From: Ovis canadensis
Taxonomy: Eukaryota; Chordata; Mammalia; Artiodactyla; Bovidae
DNA: 64,000 bases
Reading direction: 5' to 3'
Assembly: GCF_042477335.2 (NCBI RefSeq)
Contig: NC_091245.1
Span: 31,134,501 to 31,198,500, forward strand
Shown here: piece by piece, positions 12,694-22,904 of the stretch
How the letters are laid out: each line of letters starts with the position of its first letter
Numbering within the stretch: the stretch's first letter is position 1
Program-made: the position numbers and the translations under genes
The notes under the pieces: model-generated
The model's database searches: none
What the model was told of the DNA's origin: nothing
Seen by the model: the letters and a program-made list of their open reading frames with translations, nothing else

Positions 12694-12960
12694 AGTGTTA
12701 TGTCTAGAAATTCAGATATTTATTTTTGTCTTTCTACCTACCACTTATTTATCTATTTACCAATATATTTGTATTTCTGTGCTAGTTGAGGTCTACTAAA
12801 ATGACACAAAGAGAGGATTAGATAGGTAAGAGATTTATCAAAACAGGAAGTGAAGGGCAGGAGAAACTTTGACCACAATGGAGGTATAAGTCCTATGAAA
12901 GCAGAGTGGTAAAGAAAGAAGTTAAGGCAGGAGCTATCTCTGAGAGCAGTTTCTCCTTTG
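12694..12960. other. Unassigned 267 bp
   Basis: Purine-rich sequence with no repeat or gene I recognise. It lies between the BOV-A2 and an internal BovB fragment. Confidence 0.5.
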
Positions 12961-13189
12961 CTACAAATAGCTGTGAAAAGAAGAGAAGTGAAAAGCAAAG
13001 GAGAAAAGGAAAGATATAAGCATCTGAATGCAGAGTTCCAAAGAATAGCAAGGACAGATAAGAAAGCCTTCCTCAGCAATCAATGCAAAGAAATAGAGGA
13101 AAACAACAGAATGGGAAAGACTAGAGATCTCTTCAAGAAAATTAGAGATACCAAGGGAACATTTCATGCACAGATGGGCTCGATAAAGG
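12961..13189 (+). mobile_element. Internal BovB fragment lacking both ends
   Basis: 229 bp match only the BovB region between endonuclease and RT (reading near AVKRREVKSKGEKERYKHLN to FHAQMGSIKD). The match stops abruptly at 13189 in the middle of the element. The 3' tail expected after target-primed reverse transcription is absent, and AT-rich unrelated DNA follows. Confidence 0.9.
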
Positions 13190-13609
13190 ACGATAAATTA
13201 TATTTATATACTATTTGTTCAGTTTTAAAGACTAGTAAAGTGCTAGAAGAAAATATATGCAAGAGTTTATATCATCTATAGAGTAAAACATTCTAGGCTT
13301 GATACCAAAGATAGAGTTATAAAGGAAGTCACTAACAGATATGATTATGTAATGTTTTATTTCCTATAAATCACAAATGACATATAAAAAATAAACTGAC
13401 ATTATGCAAAATTAGTGTCAATGTATATGATATACAAATGTCTAATCTTTATATGTAAATATTTTTGAAAATTAGTAATATTTCAAGATGAAAAGTAAGT
13501 AAAGATTTAAACTCAAAATTTACAAATAAAAAAATGGAAACACTCATTAAGTATACAGGAAATGTACAAACTAAAATAATAACAGTTTCACCTAATTTGG
13601 TAAAAACTA
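13190..13609. other. AT-rich unassigned DNA
   Basis: About 420 bp of AT-rich sequence with no recognised repeat, open frame or RNA gene. Confidence 0.5.
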
Positions 13610-13797
13610 TCTCAGAGAGTAAAGCATCTGCCTGCAATGTGGGAGACCATGGTTCAATTCCTGGGTTGGGAAGATCCCCTGGAGAAGGAAATGGCAATCC
13701 ACTCCAGCACTCTTGCCTGGAAAATCCCATGGATGGAGGAGCCTGATAGGCTACAGTACATGGAGTCACAGAGTCGGACAGGACTGAGAGACTTCAC
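13610..13797 (+). mobile_element. Bov-tA SINE
   Basis: A tRNA-Glu-like head (gtaaagcatctgcctgcaat, then a B-box-like ggttcaattcc) is joined to a Bov-A body ending near gactgagagacttcac. It is a SINE with an internal pol III promoter relic, not a tRNA gene. Confidence 0.92.
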
Positions 13798-13799
13798 TT

Positions 13800-14744
13800 A
13801 CTTATCTTTATTTGATAAGACTTAGTTTGGGGAGTGGCTCTTGGAATAGTAGGTTCTTTATACTTTTACTGTAAGTTTGTATTAAATTTCCTGAGTGGCG
13901 AAGTCTGAACCTTAAAATACACATCATCTTGACTAGAAAGACCACCTCTCATAATTTACCTTAACAGAAATGCTTTTGTTTACGGATCATGTTTCATTTA
14001 AAAGGTGGTGAATTATAATATTTAATTTAGTAAAATAGTAGTTATTAACTCAAGGGAGAGAAACTTAAATAACTATTAATAATATTAGTTGAATAAATAA
14101 ATTTTGCTACATTTGTGTGTTATGCCAATATAGGCATGAAAATCACATTTTAGGATGATAGTTATTTACAAAAATATTTGTGGGTGGATATTTTGTTAAA
14201 TGAACAAAGTTGATAACAAAACAAAGGGTAACAACTTCCCATATTAAAATAATTATAATCCTATAATCTGCAGAGAAAAATCTGAAAGAACATATTTGAA
14301 AATATCCAATTTGGTTTTGTTTGGGTAGTGAAATCATAAGTGATTTTTCATTTTCTTTTTAATTATATTTCTCAGTCTTTTACAACAATAACAACAACAG
14401 CAACAACAAAACAAACAAGAGAGAGAGGGAAAAAAAGGTTTTCTAAGTTTATGTGGTTAAAAAAATGAAATCAAAATAAAAAGGAGTAAAAGAAGAAAAT
14501 CCAACAGTCCTGGTTGCCATCCAGTGTTATATAATCCTGGAGTTCTTCAAAACCACTCAGTTGTGTGCTGACAGCTTGAGCAATGTCTGGGGTGAAAGTT
14601 ACAGAACATCTTTGTCCCAGCAAATCGGATGGCTGGGCGTACAAATAACTTGGCCTTTATTTTATTTATTTGCACTCTGACAAGGCAGTTTTCCCTGGTA
14701 TTATCATTTTGCTTTTCTGTTATAAATTCAAGGCATTTTGCTAT
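13800..14744. other. Unassigned AT-rich DNA with a CAA-rich simple repeat
   Basis: No gene or clear transposon. A low-complexity caa/aac tract followed by gagaga lies at about 14384-14428. Open frames here on either strand (up to 115 codons, 14894 to 14547) have no recognisable domain and overlap a MIR. Confidence 0.5.
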
Positions 14745-14905
14745 ATACTTAATATACTTTATGGCATCCAGGCAAATAGCTCCCTCCAAGTTGAGTGTTA
14801 ATATTCCACTTGACCAATGAGGAAACTGAGGCACAAAGAATTGGAGTAACTTGCACAATGTAATCGACAAGTAAGAAGTAGAGCTAAATTTCAAAAGCTT
14901 GTCCT
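14745..14905 (+). mobile_element. MIR SINE fragment
   Basis: It carries the MIR core: aatgaggaaactgaggcaca at about 14815, then a diverged taacttgcacaatgtaatcg and gtagagctaaatttcaaa. This is an ancient mammal-wide SINE. Confidence 0.85.
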
Positions 14906-15439
14906 CTATCTCCAGAATTTTTATTTTTCCTCTACAATTTTTTCCTAAAGAGTGAGTGGGGAAAATATGATTTCAGTGACAGAAGGACATCAATTAAGTG
15001 ACAATAAATCTTAGTGTGAAACAACTTGTCCCTTTTTCATTAAGTTTTAAACCCAACTACACAGAGAAAAACTGCTTAGTTTTATAAGAGTCTGTCTATA
15101 CAAACTTTTCAGCATTTGTTAATTCTCCTTTTTTTAATAATAAAAGGGCAGATCTAATGCTGCACGCCTCCTTAAAATCTAATAATATTGCTTGATCTCA
15201 TTGTATTTAGTTTTACTTTCTATTTAAAACGAGACATTGGTTTTTTTCCATATATAGCTACAATATAAATTTTGTCTTTAAATAATTTAAAATTTTCATA
15301 AACACATTTAAATAAAATATTCTATCATTAACAGTATAAGTAAGCCACCAACTATTTAAAAAATTGCCAAGGGTAAATGCAAAGGCTTCTGAAATATTAT
15401 GTGCTGCCGTTTCTCACCATTTTAGGAATTTGAAGTAGG
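14906..15439. other. Unassigned AT-rich DNA
   Basis: About 530 bp of AT-rich sequence. I see no gene, repeat family or RNA. Confidence 0.5.
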
Positions 15440-15640
15440 ACACAGTTAACATTTATTAATCCTTATTGTGTCCTACTAGTTTCTATGATCCCACTTAATT
15501 CTCACAGTTGTTTTGTGAGTTTGGTATTGATACACTCAGTTTACAAATTTGGAAATGGAGGTCCTGCATGGATATGCAACCTAAGGGCATCCAACTAGTA
15601 AATGGCGAACTTGAGATTTGAACTCAAAGTCCTGGGTCTC
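15440..15640 (+). mobile_element. MIR SINE
   Basis: MIR order is visible: acatttattaatccttat, cttaattctcacagttgttt, a diverged tttacaaatttggaaatgga core, then acttgagatttgaactcaaa. It is nearly full length. Confidence 0.85.
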
Positions 15641-16295
15641 TAAGGACTTAGTTTTAGGCTATGCTATTCATAGAGAGATAGCTAATTTGTGTGCTTTCTG
15701 CAATTCTTTTCAAGTGTGAAGTCATGAACATATAGTAAATCCAAGAGAAGTTCAGTTACTGGGACTGTTGTGGGCCAGGGTTGACACTGATGGCTTTGCA
15801 AAGTGGATGTGGCTGAGCTGATTTAGTCTTCTCTGAAGAACAGGTGGAAGGAGATTCAAGTGCATTCTCCAGCAAACAATTGAAGTGCATTCCATACCAC
15901 TCAGGCTGGCTTCTGAAACACAGCATCTTACTGCCCTCCTGCTTTATTTCTGCAAATGCTCAGGGAGGGGCAACATTCTAAGTTTCTATCAACACTTCAC
16001 ACCTTATTGTGAATTAATTTTTGATGATGTTAATTAACATTGATGACAGCAAGTTGAAACAATGGAATGTGATCCAAGATGTCATCAAAACACAAAACCT
16101 ACCAAACAGGCAGTGTGAAAGCAGGGAAGCTGAGACTCAAGTATGTGTTCATTTTGATAACCACCAAGTCACTACCCACTTGGCTGTGTAAAGGGCTTTT
16201 TACCACAGTTGCTCAAATATCAGGTGCATTCTTTACAAAAGCTCAGGATAGTTGTCTGGCTCATACAAACTTTCTAATACATTTCTTACTGTTGT
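15641..16295. other. Unassigned DNA
   Basis: About 650 bp with no recognised repeat. A 73-codon frame at 16079-16300 has no domain and runs into the next SINE. Confidence 0.5.
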
Positions 16296-16491
16296 GTTAG
16301 CCATTCCATTGTGTCTGACTCTTTGTGACCCCATGGACTGTAGCCCTCCACTCTTCTCTGTCCTTGGGATTCTCCAGGCAAGAATACTGGCATAGGTTTT
16401 CATTCCCTTCTCCAGGGGATCTTCCCAACCCAGGGATCATACTTGGGTCTCCTACATTGCAGGCAGATTCTTTATCATCTGAACTACTGGG
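16296..16491 (-). mobile_element. Bov-tA SINE, antisense
   Basis: The reverse-complemented Bov-A body (gtctgactctttgtgacccc) is followed by the tRNA-like head at the right end (cattgcaggcagattcttta). Confidence 0.9.
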
Positions 16492-16942
16492 ATAATATTT
16501 TAAAAAAAAAATAGTCTGGAGATTTTCAAGACCTTATGAAACACATGGTTAAAATTTCTGACCAAGCTTTCTAGCCTGTGTATCGGTAAAATTCCAGTCA
16601 GGGAAACAACCCTCATGGGCCTCTGCTGGCCAAGGCTCCGTGTTTATTGTTGGAAAGATCACTTTCAGCCCAAGGAGGTCACAGAGTTGACTTGACATGC
16701 TTCCTATCCTTTCTGCTCTTTAGCTGGTCATTGAAGACATTTAAACCTGACAGATCCTTTCATCCCGAAAACCAGATGTGCTCAGCTGGAGAGAGGAAAG
16801 GGCGGAACAGAATCCAAACCCTCCATAGAGAAGAGGGCCAAACGGACAAGCGGCCCAAAGGTTTGTCTTTTCTGCCCGCTCCCTGACCTCTGCCTCCTTC
16901 CTATTCCAAAACTGGCTTCAGCTTTCCACCTAAAAAGAAGGC
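16492..16942. other. Unassigned, relatively GC-rich unique DNA
   Basis: More GC-rich than its neighbours and free of recognised repeats. A 79-codon frame spans 16647-16886. A pyrimidine tract plus ag ends at 16723, and a donor-like aaag|gtttgt lies at 16860/16861. These are weak exon hints only. Confidence 0.4.
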
Positions 16943-17028
16943 CAGTTCAGTTCAGTTCAGTCGCTCAGTCATGTCCGACTCTTTGCGACCCCATGAATCG
17001 CAGCACACCAGGCTTCCCTGTCCATCAC
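16943..17028 (-). mobile_element. BovB 3'-tail fragment (86 bp)
   Basis: A reverse-complemented BovB 3' end beginning cagttcagttcagttcag and truncated after tccatcac. No clear TSD. Confidence 0.9.
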
Positions 17029-17889
17029 GTTTTATCAAATCCCCAGTTCTGAGCAGCCCACGAGACCCTGAGGTGTCTGTGTAATATGCTACCACCTCTA
17101 TACCACCCTGGCCCCTGAACTCATCCAAACTTCCTCCATGACTGCCCTAGATTATGAAATAATTTCTTTTCTCTTCCCTTCAAAGACAATTCTCTGCATT
17201 CTAATAATGTTTATCAAGCAGGTAACCATCATGAAGATAGTGGCTACCATTGCTTGAGAGGGCTGCTGTTAATGTGATTAATGTAAGCATTTTACACACC
17301 TGGTTTCTTCTATCCTCCCTTCCCCACTTCCACAGCATGGTCTTCACTAAAGATACCATGAGCTGCCTCCAGTTCCTCTAGGTACCTTACGCAGTCTATT
17401 TTGGGATCTATCGCAAACCACAGTTACCACTTGGGACTCTGTTTCCTCAACTGTGTAATGTAGATTCTATAATATCTAATGTCTATTAAGTCCTGTGGAT
17501 TTAAGCATGCTGAATGAGTTTCCTCCTCCTCTAACTTTGTGTGCTCCTGAGATGAGGGAGCGGGGACAGTGAGTGAGATGTTTCCCCTGTTAACTACTTA
17601 GCTGGCTCCTGGCACAATTCCTTTTACAAACTTTCTCAGGTGTTTACTATTCCCTCTGATGTTGCAGACCTTGACTGTGTCAGATCGAAAAGGGTGGTAT
17701 ACCATGGGGATCAATATGGTTTTATATTTGCTCCAGTGACCTCATGTCACTGACTTGTGTGTCCCCATGTCCTTCAAGGTTAATAGTGATATGCCTTATG
17801 CTTTTTCCATATCTACTCACAGCATCTATCAATATCATATAAGTCAGTGGAAGATGAATGGGAAGTAATATTAATAACATCACAGTTCA
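17029..17889. other. Unassigned DNA
   Basis: About 860 bp without recognised repeats, long frames or RNA genes. Confidence 0.5.
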
Positions 17890-18312
17890 GAGAATTAACT
17901 CTGAAGACTGTCATCTTAGGTTCATCTTAAATCCTGACTTTGGTACTTACTGGCTGTGTAACCTTGGGCAAGTTGCTTAATCTCTCTGATCTCAATTCTA
18001 CTTCATAAGTTATTCTGAGGGTTCCCTGATGGCTAAGGTGGTAAGAAATCTGCCTGCAATGCAGGAGACCAGGGTTTGATCCCTGGGTCAGGAAGATACC
18101 CTGGAAATGGAATAGCTACCCACTCCAGTATTTTTGCCTGGAGAATGCCATGGACAAAGGAACCTGGCAGGCTACAGTCCATGGGATAGTAAAGAGTCAT
18201 ACCTGACTGAGAAATTAACACTTTTAGACTTTAGATTATGAGAATTAAGTTAGTTAATATAAGTGCTTAAAATAGTGCCTGGAACATAGTTAAGGGTTAT
18301 TGAGGTATTAGG
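17890..18312 (-). mobile_element. MIR SINE split by a Bov-tA
   Basis: Antisense MIR at 17890-18018 (ctgtgtaaccttgggcaagt) resumes at about 18235-18312 (agtgcttaaaatagtgcctg). The insertion between the halves is a Bov-tA. The phrases at the two sides are adjacent in the MIR consensus. Confidence 0.85.
18019..18228 (+). mobile_element. Bov-tA SINE inside MIR
   Basis: A tRNA-like head (aaatctgcctgcaatgcagg, ggtttgatccctgg) with a Bov-A body. The flanks ttattctgag and gattatgag suggest an eroded TSD. Confidence 0.9.
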
Positions 18313-18321
18313 AAATATATA

Positions 18322-20096
18322 CCCATCTGAATGCAGAGTTCCAAATAATAGCAAGGAGAGATAAGAAAGCCTTCCTTAAGTATTCAGTGCAAAGTAATAG
18401 AGGAAAACAATAGAATGGAAAAGACTAGATGAGATATCAAGGGAGCATTTCATGCAAATATGGGCAAAATAAAGGATAGAAATGGTATGGACCTAAAAGA
18501 AGCAGAAGATATTAAGAAGAGGAGGCAAGAATACACAGAAGAACTATCTAAAAAATCTTAATGACCCAGACAACCATGATGGTATTGTTACTCACCTAGA
18601 GTCAGACATCCTGGGGAGTGAAGACAAGCGGGACTTAGTAAGCAGCACTACAAACAAAGCTAGTGAAGGTGATGGAACTCAAGCTGAGCTAGTTCAAGTC
18701 CTTAAAGATGATGCTGTGAAAGTGCTGCACTCAATATGCCAGCAAATTTGGAAAACTCAGCAGTGGCCACAGGACTGGAGTCAATTTTCACTCCATTCCC
18801 AAAGCAAGGCAATGCCAAAGACTATTCAAACTACCACATAATTGCATTCATTTCACATGCTAGCAAAGTAATGCTCAAAATTCTCCAGGCTAGTCTTCAA
18901 CAGTCCGTGAACTGAGAACTTCCAGATGTTCAAGCTGGATTTAGAAAAGGCAGAGGAACCAGAGATCAAATTGCCAACATTCACTGGATCATAGAAAAAG
19001 GAAGAGAGTTCCAGAGAAAGGTCTGCTTCATTGACTACACAAAAGCCTTTGACTGTGGATCACAAGAAACTGGAAAATTCTTCAAAAGATGGAAATGCAA
19101 GATCACCTTACCTGCCTCCTGAGAAACCTGTATGCAGGTCAAGAAGCAACAGTTAGAACTGGACATGGAACAATGGACTAGTTCCAAATTGGGAATGGAG
19201 TATGTCAAGGCTGTGACTGTCACAAGGCTGTATATTATATGCAGAGTATATCATGTGAAATGCTGGGCTGGATGAAGCACAAGCTGGAATCAAGACTGCC
19301 AGGGGAAATATCAGTAACCTAAGATATGCAGACGACACCACCCTTATGAAAGAAAGTGGAGAGGAACTAAAGAGCCTCTTGATGAAAGTGAAAGAAGAGA
19401 GTGAAAAAGCTGGATTAAAACTCAGCATTCAAAAAACTAAGATCATGGCATCTGGTCCATCACTTCATGGCAAATAGATGGGGAAACAATGGAAACAATG
19501 ACAGGATTTATTTTCTTGGGCTCCAAAACTCACTGCAGATGATGACTGCAGCCATGAAATTAAATAATGTTTGCTCCTTGAAAGAAAATGTATGACAAAC
19601 ATAGAGAGTATATTAAAGAGCAGATATTACTTTGCCAACAAAGATTCATCTTGTCAGAGCTATGGTTTTTCCAGTAGTCACATGTGGATGTGAGAGTTGG
19701 ACTGTAAAGAAGGCTGAGAGTCAAAGAACTGATGCTTTTGAACTGTGGTGTTGGAGAAGACTCTTGAGAGCCTCTTGGACTGCAAGGATATCAAACCAGT
19801 CCATCCTAAAGGAGATCAACCCTGAATATTCATTGGTGGGAGTAACGCTGAAGTTGAAACTCCAATACTTTGGCCACACGATGGGAAGAGCCAACTCATT
19901 AGAAAAGACCCTGATGCTGTGGAAGATTGAAAGCAGGAGGAGTAGGGGATGACAGAGGATGAGATGGTTGATTGGCATCATTGACTCAATGGAGATGAGT
20001 TTTAGCTAACTCCGGCAGATGATGAAGGACAGGGAAGCCAGTTGTGCTGCAGTCCATGGAGCACAAAGAGTCATACCCTACTGAATGACTGAACAG
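18322..20096 (+). mobile_element. BovB LINE, 5'-truncated and degraded
   Basis: It runs from the pre-RT linker (catctgaatgcagagttcc) through a damaged RT, with a recognisable YADDT block near 19322-19342, to a tail ending near actgaatgactgaacag. It has more internal deletions than most copies here (for example near 18780 and 19220-19240), so it is probably older. No frame is intact. Confidence 0.93.
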
Positions 20097-20227
20097 CAAC
20101 TATTTTTATTTTTAAGAATTTATTTCTTTCCAAGGATTATGCCAGAAGCACTAGATAATAATAATAAAATCATAATAGATACTAATTATTGTATACTTGC
20201 TAGATGCTTTCATTCATATAATATGCT

Positions 20228-20588
20228 GTTCAGTTGCTCAGTCATGTCCGATTCTTTGTGATCCTATGGACTGAAGCCTGCCAGGCTTCCCTGTCCATCA
20301 CCATTTCCTGGAGTTTGCTCAAACTATTGTCCATCAAGTTGGTGATGCCATCCAACTATCTCATCCTCTGTCGTCCCCTTGTCCTCCTGCCTTCAATCTT
20401 TCCCAGCATCAGGGTCTTTCCCAGTGAGTCCGTTCTTCACTTCTGGTGGACAAATTATTAGAGCTTCAGCTTCAGCATCAGTCCTTCCACTGAATATTCA
20501 AGACTAATTTCCTTTAGGATTGACTGGTTCGATCTCCTAGTAGTCTAAGGGACTCTCAAGGGTCTTCTCCAACACTGATTCTCAATTC
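20228..20588 (-). mobile_element. BovB 3'-end fragment, antisense
   Basis: It begins with gttcagttgctcagtcatgt and runs about 360 bp into the RT-distal region, ending near ctccaacactgattc. It forms an inverted pair with the BovB that ends 130 bp upstream. Confidence 0.92.
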
Positions 20589-20654
20589 TTAACAGTAATG
20601 TGTTTCATTTTCAGATGATAAAATTGTATTCTCAAATATGAGAAATAATAGTTT

Positions 20655-20946
20655 TCTGAAATAGACTCACAGACATAGAAAACAAACTTTGATTACCAAA
20701 AAAGATAGTGGGGTGGGGAGAGATATATTAGGAGTTTGGGGACTATTATATGTAAAATAGGTAAACAGGAAGGACCTATTGTATAGTGCAGGGAACAATA
20801 CTTAAAATCTTATGATAACCACAACCTATAATGGAAAATAATCTGAAAAATTATATATATATAACTGAATCACTTTGCTGTACACTTGAAACTGACACAC
20901 TATAATTTAACTAACCTCAATAAAAAATAAAATAAAGAATATGTTT
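20655..20946 (+). mobile_element. L1 3' UTR fragment (cetartiodactyl L1)
   Basis: It matches the common ruminant/whale L1 3' end: agactcacagacatagaaaa, aggacctattgtatagtgca, ctgaatcactttgctgtaca, then caataaaaaataaaataaa as tail. Confidence 0.85.
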
Positions 20947-21010
20947 AAAAACCAAGGCTGAGACCCAGAACATTTGAGTCCAAAGCTCATACTGTTTCCA
21001 TCATATCTAC

Positions 21011-21861
21011 CATACCATAACTATTTCTCATCTAATTGTTTTTAATTAATATAATTACATTCTGTTGAGACATGCATAGAAGATGAAGCTCACAGCCTCG
21101 TGTTCTCCCCTGTGCTGAGCATCCACTGAAAGAATGTTTGTCTGTAGGTTCTGCATTCAACATCCCTTCCTCCCTCCCCTTCACATACCATAGTTATAAT
21201 GCCATCCCTTTCCCTTCCACTCAAAAAAGCATTCTATGAGGTACATAGAGAGGTATTTTTACAGAGCTAATCTGACTCCATCCTGATATATCACCTAAGT
21301 GATAGCCTTCCACACTTCTCTCACTTCCAGGATCATCTTCTTCAGAGTACTACTTAGCTTATTATTCTGGATGGTCTCCCGCATTTGGTCTCCCACCACT
21401 GGAAGCCCCTGCTCGTTTGGAAGTAGTCCTCACCGGAAACTCCTGGACCGCACTTCCCCTTGAGATGGTGCTGTACCTCCTATATAAGCAGAGTGTAGGC
21501 AGAAAAACCATGCCCCCCCCCCCCCCGGTGCAGCCCCTTACCTCTGTTCTCCATTACACCACTTCAAACGGCCTTAGTAAAGTTTGAGAAGTTCTCTGAA
21601 CAAAATTCAGAATATGGTAAAATGAAGCAGGGAAGATAGGCAAAAGATAAAAGATACCAATAGCAGACACCACCATGTTCCAACAGGACTATCAGAATGT
21701 GCCTGATAGATATCTGAGAAATGAGACATTTCTACAGTCTATCTCTCCTTTAGTGAGTCCAGCTTACTCTTGCAAAGACCTGGCAGAAGCTTCTTCACTT
21801 TTAGATCTAATTCTCAGACAGCACTGTGAGGGAGGTATGATGAGCATCCAAAATCCTCAGA
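21011..21861. other. Unassigned DNA with a TATA-like box and a 14-C run
   Basis: No known repeat is recognised. A tatataag motif lies at 21481-21488, and an uninterrupted run of 14 C sits at 21513-21526. The layout could be a decayed LTR promoter, but nothing else supports that. Confidence 0.4.
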
Positions 21862-21995
21862 CAGGATTTCCTGGGTGGTCCAATGGTTGGGACTGTGTAC
21901 TTCTGCTGCAGGGGGTGCAGGTTTGATCCCTGGTCAAGGAACTAGGATCCTGCATGCCACATGGTATATCCTAAAGTTAAAAAACAAGCAAAAAC
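21862..21995 (+). mobile_element. tRNA-derived CHR-type SINE
   Basis: It reads as the cetartiodactyl tRNA SINE: ggatttcctgggtggtccaa, ctgctgcagggggtgcaggt, ttgatccctggtcaaggaac, gatcctgcatgccacatgg, then an A-rich tail. It is not a tRNA gene. Confidence 0.88.
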
Positions 21996-22059
21996 CAAAA
22001 ACCTTCAGGCTGAACTAACACCTAAGGGTAGGAGAATAGAGGTTGTTCTTCCAGTAGTA

Positions 22060-22732
22060 TTATTTTTTTAATTAAATTATATTGGAATATAGTTGCTTGA
22101 AATTAAAAGATGCTTACTCCTTGGAAGGAAAGTTATGACCAACCTAGACAGCATATTAAAAAGCAGAGACATTACTTTGTCAACAGAGGTCTGTCTAGTT
22201 AAGGCTATGGTTTTTCCAGTAGTCATGTATGGATGTGAGAGTTGGACTATAAAGAAGGCTGAGCGCTGAAGAATTGATGCTTTTGAACTGTGGTGTTGAA
22301 GACTCTTGAGAGTCTCTTGGACTGCAAGGAGATCCAACCAGTCCATCCTAAAGGAGATCAGTCCTGGGTGTTCATTGGAAGAACTGATTTTGAAGCTGAA
22401 ATCCCAATACTTTGGCCACCTGACGCGAAAAGCTGACTCATTTGAAAAGACCCTGATGCTGGGAAAGATTGAGGGCAGGAGGAGAAGGGGACAACAGAGG
22501 ATGAGATGGTTGGATGGCATCACTGACTCAATGGACGTGTGTTTGGGTAGACTCTGGCAGTTGGTGATGGACAGGGAGGCCTGGCATGCCGTGGTTCATG
22601 GGGTCGCAAAGAGTTGGACACAACTGAGCGAGTGAACTGAACTGACTTGCTTGACAATGTTTTGTTAATTTCTACTGTACAGCAAAATGAATCAGACATA
22701 CATATAATTCCTCCCTTTTTTAACTCCCTGGT
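22060..22732 (-). mobile_element. L1 3'-region fragment split by BovB
   Basis: 22060-22092 and 22655-22732 join to read an antisense L1 3' end (attggaatatagttgcttga followed by tgttttgttaatttctactg and tacagcaaaatgaatcagac). BovB 22101-22646 interrupts it. Confidence 0.75.
22101..22646 (+). mobile_element. BovB 3' fragment with TSD
   Basis: 5'-truncated BovB from the aaattaaaagatg region to the ctgaactgact tail. An 8-bp TSD (ttgcttga) lies at 22093-22100 and 22647-22654. It shares private changes with the copy at 28013-28649: loss of gag in ggtgttgaagactc, and gattttgaagctgaaatccc. Confidence 0.93.
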
Positions 22733-22870
22733 TGGAAAGGTCTCCTGGAGGAGGATATAGCAATCTACTCCAATATTCTTGCCTGAAGAATCCCATGGAC
22801 AGAAGAGCCTGGTGGGCTATAGTCCATGTGGTCCCAAAGAGTTGGACATGAGTGAACAACTAAGCATGCA
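22733..22870 (+). mobile_element. Bov-tA SINE, 5'-truncated
   Basis: A Bov-A body from ctggttggaaaggtctcctg to gttggacatgagtgaacaac. The tRNA-like head is missing. Confidence 0.85.
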
Positions 22871-22904
22871 CCATTCAGTAGCATTCCTTTTATTTTTATT
22901 ATTA

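Larger units (their letters stand above)
20150..21010 (+). mobile_element. MIR SINE in three pieces
   Basis: Three stretches read as consecutive parts of one MIR: about 20150-20225 (tagatactaattattgtata), 20590-20650 (cattttcagatgataaaatt) and 20948-21010 (catttgagtccaaagctcat). An antisense BovB and an L1 3' end separate them. The match is weak in the last part. Confidence 0.5.

Noticed and set aside
13625..13680. tRNA-like sequence
   Set aside because: It is the tRNA-Glu-derived head of a Bov-tA SINE, diverged and fused to a Bov-A body. The heads in the other Bov-tA copies and in the CHR-type SINE at 21862 are likewise not tRNA genes.
14547..14894. 115-codon minus-strand frame
   Set aside because: It overlaps a MIR in antisense and has no recognisable domain.
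16943..16965. Short direct repeats of cagtt type that could suggest a CRISPR or satellite
   Set aside because: They are the simple-repeat tail of BovB, recurring at each BovB 3' end. There are no spacers.
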